Shown piece by piece: positions 12,786-25,289 of a stretch of DNA of 64,000 nt. The DNA is from Pomacea canaliculata (taxonomy: Eukaryota; Mollusca; Gastropoda; Architaenioglossa; Ampullariidae), in contig NC_037590.1 in assembly GCF_003073045.1 (NCBI RefSeq), positions 19,867,708 to 19,931,707 of the forward strand, read 5' to 3'. Each line of letters opens with the position of its first letter. Position 1 is the stretch's first letter. The notes below the pieces were generated by a model that was not told the origin of the DNA, made no database searches, and was given only the letters and a program-made list of their open reading frames with translations. The position numbers were made by a program, and so were the translations under genes.

Positions 12786-15700
12786 TCTCTTGCTGATATA
12801 TTTATTCTGGAACTGGAATTGTACTTTTTATGCAATGTTTTACAAAAGCTTATATTTTTGTTGTTGCCTCAGAATTGTTTCCTTTTAACCAATCACATTT
12901 ACCAAAATCAGAAAATCATTAATTTTATATAATTATAACAAAATTTGCAACCATCTTGTGATTATACTGACGAGAGAATTTGTTGTGACATAAAACTTCA
13001 AAACTAATAAAGTCATTGGGGTGAAGTGGGGGATTACATGTATGCATTCTCTTGAAAAGGCATGCAAGGATTCCCACAAGCAGCATCGCCGAAGTATTAT
13101 TTGTGTTTTCTATTCCACTGATGATTTAGCAGATTTTGACTGTTAAAAGAAGTTTCGTTATTATTTGACAATTTAAAAATAGACCTTTCAAATACTAGGT
13201 CTGAACAGGATATCTGTGAATGCACATTTCAGCTTTGAAGTTCACTGTCTTAATGATTATTGTAAGCAGTTGAACAATCATAAGATAACACTTAAAGATG
13301 ACAAGTCCCCAAGCTATTTGTGTAATCTAGTGTTTAAAAGTCCTGTGTTCAGTTACACATTTTGAATTTTTAATATATTTAGGTCTTAAGTTAAAACAGT
13401 TTTTATAATAATGCTTGTAGATATCACTTTAAGCAATTTCATAAAAATACTTCTAAATTTGCTTCTACCAAACAGTTTTAAGGTTTAGACATGTGCTGTA
13501 CTGATGAACCATTCGAAACTGAAATTGCGTACTGATGGTGACATGTATATATAGGGTTGTTTTGCTCCTCGTGATTTCTTCAAATTGACATGAATATTGT
13601 ATGATTTAAAATTTAACAACTACTAAAATTCCAAAACATATATGTCTTTTGTCTCCTGTCTGCTTCGAGCAGGAAAGCTTCAGGCCTTCAGTTGAAGTAC
13701 ATATATAGATGTAACAATAGATATCATCTATTGTCAGTCATATAATACAGGGAATTTCCATTCTATCTCTTACTGCATAAAACAATACTTGAAGGACAAA
13801 ATGATCGCGATCGTCTTCTTGTGTTGAAAATAACCTTTTATTAGAATTATTATACCCACACTGGCAAGAGCTAACTTGGAGAGTGACGTAAGGTGGGGTC
13901 AAGACCCAATAAAGCTCTCATCATGATTTATATGTACTTTACGTATGTGTTTAAACCAAGACGGGTCAGATGGTAATCTCGCAAAAGTAAACTTAACAAT
14001 AGTCACTAAATTTCGTCAAGGCGGTACCTTTGCAGCGAAGCACCGATTAAGGTCTTTTTAATCAAAGCGTTGCTCCATCACTTGACAACAACGCCACATT
14101 CATTGTTGCTGCGTGAACTTGCAGAATAACATCCACTTACCCAGGCCTTATAAACGAGGTTACGATGAATTTTTCTTCGAAGCAAGCAGTCAAGTCCTGT
14201 ATTTATAACTTTTGCCTCATTGTTTTAGGCATGTGCTCTGTTCATTAGACAGGCATTCTTTCTCTCTTTCACAATCCCGACGAATGAAAAACCAGTTTAA
14301 CGAGGGCCTTATCGCAAGTTGCTGTATGAGCGATAACGCACTGTAGCCTGTAAAATATGAACAGGAATAAGATAACAAGCTGCATCGCATGTGCAAGCTT
14401 GCATTATCAGTGCAAACGACTGCAATCTTTTTGTCGGTGTGGTTCAGTGATGTATCGATGGCAACACTCGAAAGCAATTATAACGTACGTGCTTCACTTG
14501 CGGGCAATCAGTACAAATTTTAAAGGCCGTCGCTGTGTTATATTGAGATTTCGAGGCTCATCGATGCAGAGTTGATTTTTGCAGGCTATTGATAGTTTAT
14601 CTTATACAAAATTGCATCACAGCGTATTTATCTTTATTTCTGACCTCGCTAATTGCGATGTTTTTTAAAAAAATAAATTATAGGATGTTTGTTTTAAGAT
14701 AACCGCGCGAGCTCTCGTAATGACAAAGATACAAAAGTAAACGTTCGCACGGACCACTACATTCGTGTCTACACTCCTCTCCAATTTTTCATTAATTTCA
14801 GTTAAGTCTGGTCTGTCAACCTAATCGGCACTAATGTGACAATTGAATGATCCTTGGCACAGCAGAAAAAGCGTTCAGACACGTACACACATATAATTAC
14901 TATTATAGACCTCGATCGAGTATTTTCACTTTTGTGATAAGAGTAATACCACAGTCCACAGATATATATATATGTGTGAAACATATCTGTGATTAAACCA
15001 TGGACATCTATAGGATTTAACGATACCACAACGAAGCCGTAAACATATATACAGTATGACTAATGACTGAATTGTGGGGTCGCAGTCTTAGGTCCGATGA
15101 CTGCAAGGTGAGAGGAATATGTCATAACGATAAAGCGGGTCGAATGTCTTATCTATGAGCTCCATGCAGAGTATAGATATAAGAAAGTATGATATTATCT
15201 ACACTCTCTAGAAACAGCACTAGGTGACAGTGTAAGGTAAAGCAAACAGCAAAGGTTGAGGACTAACCACCTGCAGTGCTTGGGCATCTCCACATATGAT
15301 AACTTATACGATCAGGACCGCCGAGAGTCAGCACGAGCCCCAGGGTGGACGATCTCGAATTTTGAAATTGACTAAAATGTATATTTGATCAAATTGATTA
15401 GGCAGCTTTCTAAGCTTGTACTTTCTTAATACTACTAAATACTATTCTTTTGAGTGCTCTTTTTCTGCAATGTTTTTTTAAGCTGGTTGTTCGGCAGGTC
15501 AATGGAAAATACTTTAAGAGTCGACTGTAGTAATATGCGTTGGCCTAATTCAAAAACAGAAGGGCCAATTAATTAAGCAGGTCAAAGAGCTTTGTTGCCG
15601 AGTTTAATAAAACCAGCTTCGTATTTTTACCTGATTCTTTTTAAACATGGTAAACAGCTGCTTAAGTGCCACTTTCATCACTTTGAAAGTCGATCGTGAT

Positions 15701-17735
15701 TTAAAAGTTCACTTTTTTTTTGTGTGTGGAGAAAAGCGTATGACGATAGGAACTGAGTGATCGCTATGGAACGCATGTAAGTCGCAGTAAAACTTGTTTC
15801 ACTTGCGGTAAGGGCTCAGATCGAGTGTCTTGTTTATACACGGATCCGTAAAGCAGTACGTAACGGATGTATCACTTACCAACCCTTTCCTGCTGTCACC
15901 TAGCGATATAGCTCGAAACTGCCGGAAGCAACATTAGTTGAGAATGTTGCATGTTGGTGGAATCCAGTGGCCCAAAAGACCCATCCGAGTGCTAGTGTCT
16001 TATTCAAATGAATAGGTTTAGATCATTACACGATAATAATCACAAGATCTGAGCAGATAACCCTCTCCCGTTCGCGGGTACAAGCCTTCAAACATTGATA
16101 TGCACACAAAATGATCCTATTTGTGACACTACATGAGAACGTTAATACAAAGTGAAATAGCTTTGAGTTTTTAACCTGAGCTATAAATATTTGCACTGCA
16201 GTAGTTCTTTAAATAAATACAGTTGCATCAGCTTATAATCTGCTCATTCACTTTGCCAATATTTGGTTGAATAAAAGTGAATTATTTTTCAGACTGTCTC
16301 CAAACTATTTCACCATTCAAAATCTTTTCCCAAGTTTTTATATCCACCCCAGCTTTTGTACAATGTACAGTCTTCAGACCTATTCCATTTCTTCTTGATG
16401 GCATTGAGGCCCAAATTATTTTCTGCTCCCCACACCATTTTTTATGCTCTGTTTAAACACTATACCACATTACAAAGGCCACCCTAGTTGTACATGTTTG
16501 TGATCCACTATTTGAAAATATTTTATTTCACCTCTTCAAAACGTAATTCACCAGTTGTTTAATTCTGAGGTAAAGCAAAGAAGCTTGCTTCCATTTTTTT
16601 CCCCATTTGGGGCTTGAAAACTCACCTGCAGTGTATGCAAATTAACCATTACAGTCTGCTAAGTTAATTTTACTTGTAGAGGTCAAAACCGCATCTGGCA
16701 AGAAGGCAAGCCTCCCAAATCTGGCAGTGAGAAAGGTATTGGTAGTAGCGGACCTGCACAATATTATTTTAACAATATCTTTGCTATATACAGGTAGAAT
16801 TTTCGAGTCTGTCCATACTAATAGCATAATGAAGCCCAAGTGCATTTTTTAGAAACAAGATTAATAAATCCCTATAACAACTATAAAATAATTACTTGAA
16901 TGAAAAAATTCTTCGAAATATCTTTTATTTTAAACAGCATATCACAGCTTCTACCCAAAATATGTAATTTTCCTTTTCCAAGTTCTTTTTGATAATGTAA
17001 CTTAGCCGAAGTGGTGCATGGAAGCACTATCCTTAAAAAAAACAGCCCAGATATTACTATCGTCTGATAAAACTCTCAATGAATGCATGGTATTCTGAAA
17101 TTCTTACTGACATTCAGGTAACAAATCCCTTACCTTGGTAACTGTTCTTCAATGATAGTTCAAAAATAATGGAATATTGACAGTACTAAAAACAAGTCTA
17201 ATAAAATGCTACAGAACTGTAACTGAAACTACTTATTAACTTCTTTTGTTCTACGTACAATAGTAAGAGCACAATATATTTTTTTTAGCATATACATCCT
17301 TGGAAATTACACCTGCCATGAGATGTTATTCAAGTAAAGTTAAAGACTGTGTACTCAATGGAAAACAAATAGAAAAATAATGCCTAAATCCTTAAATCCT
17401 AAAATCCTTAAATAATGCCTAAATCCGTCTATCTATGCCCTTGATATTCATGACAACTGCAATAACGCTTCTTGGATCACCGCAACCTCTGTCAACATCT
17501 GGTATATGGATACATGAGCACATCAAATTTTTGCCAGGGAACTCTCGCCACTTCGCAAGTGGTCAGCCAAAGTAGCATATGCAGTGATCACTTCAAGTAC
17601 ATCGGGCCTTGACCATACCTTTCAGTCAAAGTGCCGGCCAAAAGACGAACTAGCTGAACTTCGGGCTTTGGCCAAAATATACATTTCAGCCATACAGATA
17701 TATATATCCTGACACGTGTTCTGTAAAATACTGCA
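12786..17735. other. Intergenic/5' region with no recognised gene
   Basis: About 5 kb between the first ABCA5-like coding exon and the GFER stop codon. Six-frame reading shows only short, non-conserved frames. Any upstream non-coding exon or promoter of the ABCA5-like gene should lie here (14.0-15.9 kb is less AT-rich with scattered CpG), as should the GFER 3'UTR just below 17736. A short run of tandem CCTAAATCCTTAAAT-like units lies near 17.4 kb. Confidence 0.5.
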
Positions 17736-20352
17736 TCACCCACAACTACCATCTTTCCATCCATCTCGCCATCTTTCATTAACTTTGGAACAAGTCAAAC
17801 TCTGGTTTTCCAAGCTTCTTGTTTACTCTGTTGTGTAGCTCACAAAACCACTGGGACAAATCATGCCGATTGGTGGTAACAGGTTCATGGGTCTTCAAGC
17901 TAGGGGGAAAAAAACCCAAACAAGCATTTTAATTACTATACTTGGGTGCATTTTAGATAACTAATAGCTGTATGTTTTATGTTAATGATGAATACTTTAC
18001 CAGCTCCTTGTAAGAAATCCAGATAAAATATTTAAAATTTGTACTTAAACTCTAATCAAGACCAAGAAAAAGGAATCTTCACTAATACAAATCGAAAGCA
18101 CAGAAGCTACAGCAACGAGGAATAAAGCACCTTAGCCTAATATCATATAACACACTTGACCTCAAAAATTGAAGATCAGTTACTGGCCATTCCCTCAGAA
18201 AAAGTAAAGACAGCAGTAGTAGTAATACAATATACTAATCAAACAAGAAGATTCAACACATACTCTTCCCTTAGGTCAGCAGCACAGTGTTTACAAGGGT
18301 AGAATTGAGAAAACAGTTGTATAAACTGTTTCATTTCGCTCTGCTGTTGATCAGATGGCTTTTGGGGAAAGTAGGCAGCCATTGTATGAAGAAAAGACCA
18401 GGTATTACGGCCAAGTTCTTTTATGTCGAGTGGACATTCATGCCGAGACCCAGATTTTGGATGTTCCTAAGAAAACAGAATTACCAAATTGAATGTAAGA
18501 AAAAGAACTGAGCTTGACTAAAAGTAATATGTCATTACATATCAAATGAGAAATTTGTAATTCAACATGAAATAAAATGGCTACAACTTGCTTTCACATT
18601 CTTCCTTTGTTCTCTCAAGAATAAAACCGTATAAACTAGTTTTTTGCAAAATGTCTCTAAATTATTTATATAAAATACAAAGTTGATATGGAATTGAATA
18701 TTATTCTGAAAGAAACCTATGCCTATATCTAGCCTCTGAATGTGTGATATTGATTACTTAGGGTTAGGCTGAAAAATATAGTACTGAAACAATGCAACAC
18801 ATCCAATTCTTGTGTTTGCCTTTATTATTATTTCCAGACTCAGAAAACAAGAAAACAATTTTAAACTTCACACTGACACTTAAAAATGTAACTTCATCTT
18901 TTATCAATATGGAATGGAGACCAGCATTGATAATGGTATAGCAGATATCTACATAAGCAGAATACAGCTTGAAGGGGGGAACAGCTTTAAGTACTTTCCA
19001 AATAATGCAGCTGCATAATTGACATTTGTATCAGGATCATGATAGTAACAGCAGCAATGGCTGAGTTGGATAGGGTCTAACTCAGCTTTAACATCAGGTT
19101 TACCATGAAGTGCAATCTGTACAAATCCCTCATAGTACTGATCCAGCTTTATGGATGTGAAACATGGACTCTGCTTGCAGATACAATGAGAAGAATCCAG
19201 GCATTAAAAAATAAGTGGCTAAGGAGGCTGCCCAGATCTTGTAGAATGAACAAAACCAGGAATGAACAAAACCAATGACTTTGCATAAAGCATTGTTGCC
19301 ACACTCTCAGAACGCCAGGAACATGTACCTGTCAAGCAGCATATGCTTTTTTTCTGGTTTGGCCATGTGACCTGGCACAACACTTTGTTGCAGAGTGTAC
19401 TTCAAGATAACTGGGAAGGATGTCAATGCCACAATGTAGTAGTAACAATTGGATATCATTTGCCTAGGCTGTGAACCTGGCATAACACTTTGTTGTAGAG
19501 TGTGCTTCAAGGTAACTTGGATGGAGGTCAATGCCACAGTGTAGTAGCAACAACAAGCTATCATTTGTTTAGGCTTCATAGCCTATTTATTTATATTGAA
19601 TGTCTTCTCTTTAAGTCACTTGAATATTGTCTGGGTCTGAGTTTTAAGCTGATTACAGTATATTTTGTTAACCATTAAAACTATAAAATAGTTCTAAAAT
19701 TTTGGACTGTTATAAATATATAAGAGTTCTTGAAGCTGTTCAAGTTTAGTGGACTGATGAAGAAATGGCTTTACGAACGCTGCGTGCAGGACAGGCCTGC
19801 TCACTATCACCCAAGCCCTGTCTATCCATGACATCTCTTTACAGGGTTGGCTGCCTTGCCGTGATATAGCCTTAGTTGGTGGCAGGGCGTAAACCACCAA
19901 TCCCCCTCCCCCTGTCTATCCATAAGCTCCCCCAGTCAAGGAACTAATAATTGAACGGGTATGATAACACATTTAGTCAAAGACTAGTGCTAAGAAAATT
20001 TAGTTTTAAACTGTCAAAAATCTTTTAAAAACAGCAAAACATCCCTAGAAAAATTTTCGTGATAAAAATGCACAACTATGAGTATGAAGACTTCTGACTC
20101 TAGTCACTAGTGTTCTGTCAGCATGTTGTGATCGGCGTATATTTGCTCAATGTGCATGTGCAATGATCACGCAATCGTAAACACAAAATCTTTCTACACA
20201 TTATCTTAAGGGAAACCTAGGCGTTCGCCTACCTCAACAGTTTTACCTTGTACCTTCATCCATGCTTTAAAATCTGTACATGTACGACATGATACAGAGG
20301 AACCCGAATATCCAGGGCGAAGATGACTGTGATCTTCATGTGTAGCCGACAT
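17736..20352 (-). CDS. GFER: GFER/ALR, FAD-linked sulfhydryl oxidase (Erv1 family)
   Basis: Mitochondrial intermembrane-space sulfhydryl oxidase that reoxidises MIA40/CHCHD4 and passes electrons to cytochrome c. Coding exons: 20352-20254, 18466-18264, 17899-17736. Exon 1 gives the N-terminal shuttle motif CRTC (residues 22-25) followed by TDFKAWMK. Exon 2 holds the start of the Erv1/Alr domain ([20 protein letters not shown]) and the redox-active FYPCKHC (Cys91/Cys94; vertebrates have CEEC). Exon 3 holds the FAD-binding [19 protein letters not shown] and the terminal [17 protein letters not shown]. All expected cysteines are present. About 154 residues once a single extra T in exon 3 (17792-17793) is discounted; read literally, the frame breaks just before CSKV. 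Exon 1 is assigned the AAG|gtacaa donor because only that keeps phase with exon 2. Its start codon faces the NDUFA3-like gene. Confidence 0.9.
19050..19600 (+). mobile_element. RTE-like LINE 3' fragment with tandemly duplicated tail
   Basis: The plus strand encodes, with breaks, [19 protein letters not shown], then [14 protein letters not shown], then (after indels) RQEH and a WFGHVT-like stretch. This is the C-terminal domain that follows reverse transcriptase in a very common animal LINE group. It lies between GFER exons 1 and 2, antisense to GFER. The 3' end is present as two tandem copies (19371-19475 and 19476-19580). Confidence 0.65.
19371..19580 (+). repeat. Two-copy ~105 bp tandem duplication within LINE tail
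   Basis: Both units start CCTGGCAYAACACTTTGTTG and run through GAGTGTRCTTCAAGRTAACT, TCAATGCCACARTGTAGTAG and TATCATTTGYYTAGGCT. The units differ at roughly one site in seven, so the duplication is old. Confidence 0.75.
19790..19915 (+). mobile_element. SINE 3' end
   Basis: The segment GCCTTGCCGTGATATAGCCTTAG, followed by GGGCGTAAACCACCAATCCCC, matches the 3' part of the SINE copy at 31890-32120 (read on the minus strand there). It lies in the first intron of GFER, in opposite orientation to the gene. Confidence 0.45.
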
Positions 20353-20409
20353 CGTGTAAACTTCCGTCTGGAACATTTCCTGACCTGCGCAGTGGTGGAA
20401 TGATTGAAA
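20353..20409. promoter_or_regulatory. Head-to-head spacer between GFER and NDUFA3-like start codons
   Basis: Only about 57 bp separate the GFER ATG (minus, 20352) from the proposed NDUFA3-like ATG (plus, 20410). Such spacing implies a shared bidirectional promoter, with at least one 5'UTR overlapping the partner's first exon. There is no TATA box; the stretch includes CTGACCTGCGCAGTGG. Promoter activity is inferred from gene arrangement only. Confidence 0.45.
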
Positions 20410-23400
20410 ATGGCTTCCAGGAGCTGCAACGAAGGGTAAATGTGCAGATAGCAGGGATAGTTCAATTTCGTGAAATACGTTTATAAATCTCCTATTTTTC
20501 AGTTGTTAAGGCAATTATTTAGCTTTGAAGTTAACGGGTTTTATTTATTTATTATTGTGCGAGTGTCATATGCTAGGGCAGCTAGGCCGAGAACCCTAAA
20601 TTATAGAAAGAAGAATCTCTTATTACGGGGTCACCCTCAGGGGCTATGTTGTTAAAGAGAAGAAAACTTGACTAAACCCAACGTCTTTAATAGAGCAGTA
20701 ACTAAGATGCTCCACTGAGAGTGAAAAGTAATAATAAGAAGAATTAAGATGAAAACGACGCGACATAACTTTTAAGACTGATGAAATACTCATAGTAGAC
20801 ACTATTTTGGCATTGATCGTAATGATCATGACCACATTAAGAAAACAGGGTAGCATGTTGCTGGTGAGCTGACTGGAAATGTTCAAATATTATATCAGGT
20901 TTGAATGGCAGCTTTACTTCGGCTTCTGGTTGGTTTACCTTTAGCTGGAGAATAGCTTCTCTGGAACATAGCTGAAGATGCTCTATCTTTAAGTTAATCG
21001 GGATGAACTTGCATAAGACTTAACATAAGTTATTTTTTAACAGTAGGGTTGTAAATGAGTTGACCTGCTAGACCTGCCTAATAGGAAAATCACTATCTGT
21101 ATCACTCAAAATTCTTATTTTCTATAGCATCATGAATCATGACATTTTCTCAATTGCCAGTTCAGTTGCTTTTATCTCTTGTAAGAAATTTAAACTAGCC
21201 TTGCTGTAAAAGCAAACCTTCAGAATCACCCCTGTGTTGTTTATTCCTTGTTACTCCTTGTGAAGTACAGGGCTGCAGCACGTAGGACTTCTATAGCCTT
21301 CATAAACTTATGTTCATGAGATGTACCTATTTGCATGAATGAGTACTTGACCAGTCACTGAAAGACAGCTCAAATGATTGTAATAGTGCAGTTTTGAATT
21401 TGTCTGCCTGGGGCATTAGACCTTGCAACTTTTACCTGTAATCATCGTAAAGTCAAAAAGTAAGATTCATGGTAGTAGTTTTGGCTACAAATATCAGTAG
21501 ATTTTGACACATGACAGTAGTATACTTTTGTGTCCAATCCCATAGTAGGTCTGTAAAAACTGCCCAGTGAAATTATTTCCTTGGTGGGAAAGGGCTATGT
21601 TTCCTAATTTTAAGTGGCAAAAGCACATAATGATTGCTATGTTAACTATTTATTGGCTCAAGACAACAGTTTGATGGTGCAGCTGTGTGAGGAGTCCTTC
21701 CCTCCTTGAAGCGTACATTTTAAATTCAAGTGATAGGCTTGATGAAATTTAATGAAATATTTATTAAATTATAAGAATTAAAAACCCACTTTACAGAATT
21801 TCTATTGAAATGGAAATATAAATTTTATAAATGTAACAGTGTGGCAAATGTGTGTGTGTATTAGTGATAGCAGTTCATTCTTGTTTAAATCCTGAATGTC
21901 CAATCCCCACCAAATTTGGCAGAAATGCTCTTTTTGCCCACAGAAGGATCGTGGACTGTATTAGATTGGTATATGTGGGTCTGGGGCATGTTTATTTTTC
22001 CCCATTGTATGATGTTATGAGTGGCTTCAAAGAAAAAAAAAAAAAAAAATCAGTGCAGAGTAAACTGTGACATATTTCTGCTACACAGAGCAAACTTGAA
22101 GGTACACTTGGAGAGAGGGAGTGAACAGGGAAAGCGAGTCACATGACAGCTAACAGAAGCTTAATTTTTTTTTATCTCTCCCTTTACAAGAATTGGGTGG
22201 CTACATCTTTTACCTTTTTCCTTCCTTTTTATCTGCTTCATGATATGCCAAGTCAGGAAATTGGACATCACCCGAGTTAGATAATGCATGTGTGCATATA
22301 TATATATATTGTATTGAAACTATTATACTTTAAAATTCATAGCTGTATTAACAACAAAAGCTCATTGAAATCTCAGTACAACAAACACATTATCTGCTTA
22401 ATTCATTCATGATCAATGAAAAAGGCATTTAGATGGTGCCTTAGATTTTGATAACAGGGTAACATACAAATTTGATTTAGACAGGAGTGGTTTTGTGTTT
22501 CAGGTGTGTCTCTACTGAAGAGGGGCTGGCATGAAATTCCAGAGATTATGTGTTGTTTAGGAATGATTGGACTTGGTAAGACAGCATTCAGTATTAGGGT
22601 AGTATTTCACAGGTTTGCTCATTAAAATATTTTGAGTGAGAAATAAAAACAATGATTGAAACTAGTTTCTTCACATTTTTGCAGCTAAATTAGCTCACAA
22701 AGCAGTTAGTCCTATGTATTGACATAGAAGACAAAAGTGATAAAATTAATAATTATTGTTAATTTTTTTTTCACACATGTTTGAAGAAGTAGATCAGACT
22801 GTTAGTAACTACTTTGTGGTATTCTTGCAACCTATGCAAGTAGCTAACAAAAAGTTTACATAAGATGTTGAGTATAGTGTGTGCTTGGGGTTGTCAATAA
22901 GGAATTTGGGTATTTAGTAGGTGAGAGATGTTAATGACTGTACAGATATGCCATCTTGGAATTTCTGTTGGCTTTTAATGATCCTTTTTGAAATGTTGAA
23001 GCATAACAAATTATTACTTGGGTTTGCTTTTTCCCCCACCCTCCACTAGGAACTTGTTTTGTGGGAATTGGCTACGCTGTTTATGACAGAGACATACATC
23101 ATCGATACAGAATGGAGTACACAGGTATTTAAAAAATATTACTTTTTAATATAATTTTAATATAATAATATAAACGTTTTTGTTCAGCTTTTTTTCCTTG
23201 TCTTTAATGGTTCCCATTACCTTAAATGGCTAAGGCTGAACTCCAAATTAAATAAAACCTAGCAGCTTTATATTAAGTGAATCCTGATAACATGTACTTC
23301 AAGGGAAAAGCACGGACCTTCCAGTTACAGGATGGACAAAACAATTTTCATGACTGTGCAAGCACATGCTTCTTAGCAGCTGCCTGCAAAACTGGAAAAC

Positions 23401-24345
23401 TATGCCTTGACAAAATATGGCAGGTTAATTTCTAAATTGATAACTGTATGGCCTTCAAATAATTTTATAAATATCCATATGGCCCTTAGCAGTAAAAAGA
23501 CTCCTCACCTCTGTTATAAAAGTACTTGCTTAGAGATAAATAATCTTTATAATTTAAGTTAAACATTATTATTCTGTACATTCTCTGAAGTTTTCTTAAA
23601 TTTTTATTTGAAGTCTTAGGTTTTCACTTCTTGTTAAGGATTATTCAAAAACAGAAAGAATGTGTATACAAAGAATACAGTAGTATAGAACCATAAAAAC
23701 ACATAATAATAATTGCAAAATTTGTAAAGCGTATACTTGCAGTCCTAAGGAATATGCTGTTAGTGCTTTAGAACAAGAATGAAACATAGACAGCATATGA
23801 GAGATAGAAAAACAAAACAAAAAGCATATGAGCTATAAAAGAATAAACAACCGTACTAAACGAAGAATAAACTCAGATGCAGAAAACACAAAGAGGAACC
23901 AAATAACAAGAACAAGAGCTGAGAGCAATATGATATTGCAAAAGGAAGGGTGTGAAAAATGACTAGCATAATGGGAAAGGTTCATTTCACACTGACATGA
24001 ACTACTATTAGATAAAATAGTTCTCACATACACAAGTCTCTGTTTATTACATAACCTGTTGAGTTAAATTTTTTTGCATTTATTTATTACAGTAAAGGTG
24101 CCATGAAATACCGTTTTAGTAGCATTGCCTATTGGAAACTGAAATTCTGTTTTTAGGCAGATTTATCGCACTTAAGAGGCTTCATGATCTTCAGATACCT
24201 TAAAGACTTGTAAATAGGTAAGGTTACTTAAAATATACAATTTAAGTATGTTCATATTTGTGAAATTTTTTCTTTCTTTTTGTTTACAGTTGTTCGCGAC
24301 ACAGATGTCAAAAAGAATCTTTTAGCTAAAAATGTGTACAATTAG
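20410..24345 (+). CDS. NDUFA3: NADH dehydrogenase 1 alpha subcomplex subunit 3-like (complex I B9)
   Basis: Small single-pass accessory subunit of mitochondrial complex I. Exons: 20410-20435, 22504-22575, 23050-23124, 24290-24345. The protein (about 75 residues) reads MASRSCNEG, then VSLLKRGWHEIPEI, a hydrophobic segment (CCLGMIGLGTCFVGIGYAVY), RYRMEYTVVRDTD, and ends LLAKNVYN. It matches the NDUFA3 pattern of LKxxW-x-x-x-P before one membrane helix and a Y-x-V-x-VRDD-like motif after it. Exons 2-4 are in phase with consensus splice sites. Exon 1 joins in frame only if one G of the GGG at 20434-20436 is removed, or if a different first exon is used. Length fits the family (about 70-85). The assignment rests on short motifs, hence moderate confidence. 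Confidence 0.58.
23690..23970 (+). repeat. Interspersed repeat, copy 1 (TTGTA-AGCG family)
   Basis: Within the last intron of the NDUFA3-like gene. It begins AATAATAATTGCAAAATTTG, then TAAAGCGTATACTTGCAGTC, AAGGAATATGCTGTTAG and ACATAGACAGCA. Essentially the same order of blocks recurs at 27185-27430, with many substitutions. Non-coding; resembles the SINE-like 'AGCGC...AAGGAACATATG' repeats of marine invertebrates. Confidence 0.5.
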
Positions 24346-24477
24346 AAAAAGAAACAGTCTTTAATCTTGTGACTTTGTGCTCCCATAATATAACCATTAC
24401 AAGATGAAAAGAAAGCTTAACAGAAAAGAAACAGAGGTGTAAAGAAAGAAAAGTGTCTTGAAATGTGTTTTGATTGG

Positions 24478-24483
24478 AATAAA
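24478..24483 (+). terminator. Polyadenylation signal of NDUFA3-like gene
   Basis: Canonical AATAAA 133 bases after the TAG stop of the NDUFA3-like gene; the 3'UTR is short, as expected for a small housekeeping gene. Confidence 0.6.
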
Positions 24484-24499
24484 ATGGTTTGACAAGATT

Positions 24500-25260
24500 C
24501 TAAGACCTTTAAATATTGTTTTTATATTAGTGGCTTTTTATGCAAGTTTCTAGCATTATTTTGTGGTAGCAGCATATTTGTGTGCTTTGTCATGTGCACT
24601 CACATATTTTAGTGTTTGTTGAGAATATGGAATATATTTTAGAGGAATCATTCTTTAATTTCTCAGCAACTTATATGTCCTAGGTGCTTCAGACACAAGA
24701 TTATTTTGATCCTAGGCAATTTTTTTCCATCTCTATCACGTTAACAACGAATAATCAACTGCATTCATGGCTTTAACAAATGACATTCCGCAGCTCATTA
24801 GACTGCTGCATTGAATGAAGTTATGTGCCCTTATGTTGGATATCGTGGTATAGATCAGTAGTTTATATTTCTCTGAAATTATCAATATAAATCATAATCT
24901 CTGGTGAAACATTTACATTAAGTTATCTGTGTGAAAGTTGGGGCTTGTGTAGACTGAACTATATTAGTAAAAGCTAAGGGCCATTTAATAACGTCAGCTA
25001 ATAACTCCAGGCTCCACATAGAACTGGTTAAGGGACCAACAGGGTGGCAGATTAGTCCAAATCGATGGTCTGATGCTTTCTGTTTTGTATTGTGTTTGCT
25101 CAAATGATTCGCGGATCTTTATTAACATCTACGTGATGCAATAACAGACCACAGACCATCAGTATCCACTTTTTGCACCCTCCTGGACGCAAGAGCTGCT
25201 CTGAAAATGTGGATTCACGAATGGTGGATTATCTTGCTCAAATTGGCTTATCATGTATCA
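24500..25260. other. Intergenic, nothing recognised
   Basis: AT-rich sequence downstream of the NDUFA3-like polyadenylation signal and upstream of the LINE fragment. No conserved reading frame or repeat was recognised. Confidence 0.4.
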
Positions 25261-25289
25261 TTTTTTCATTATTTTTTGCCAGTATGCAC

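Noticed and set aside
12596..12835. 79-codon minus-strand frame upstream of the ABCA5-like gene
   Set aside because: It overlaps the SINE remnant and has no protein likeness.
14800..15060. Possible tRNA or small RNA in the spacer near 14.9 kb
   Set aside because: No cloverleaf with consistent A/B boxes could be drawn.
21240..21290. CCTTGTTACTCCTTGTGAAG...GGGCTGCAGC resembling the LINE 3' end at 46160
   Set aside because: Only about 40 bases match; too short to annotate with confidence.
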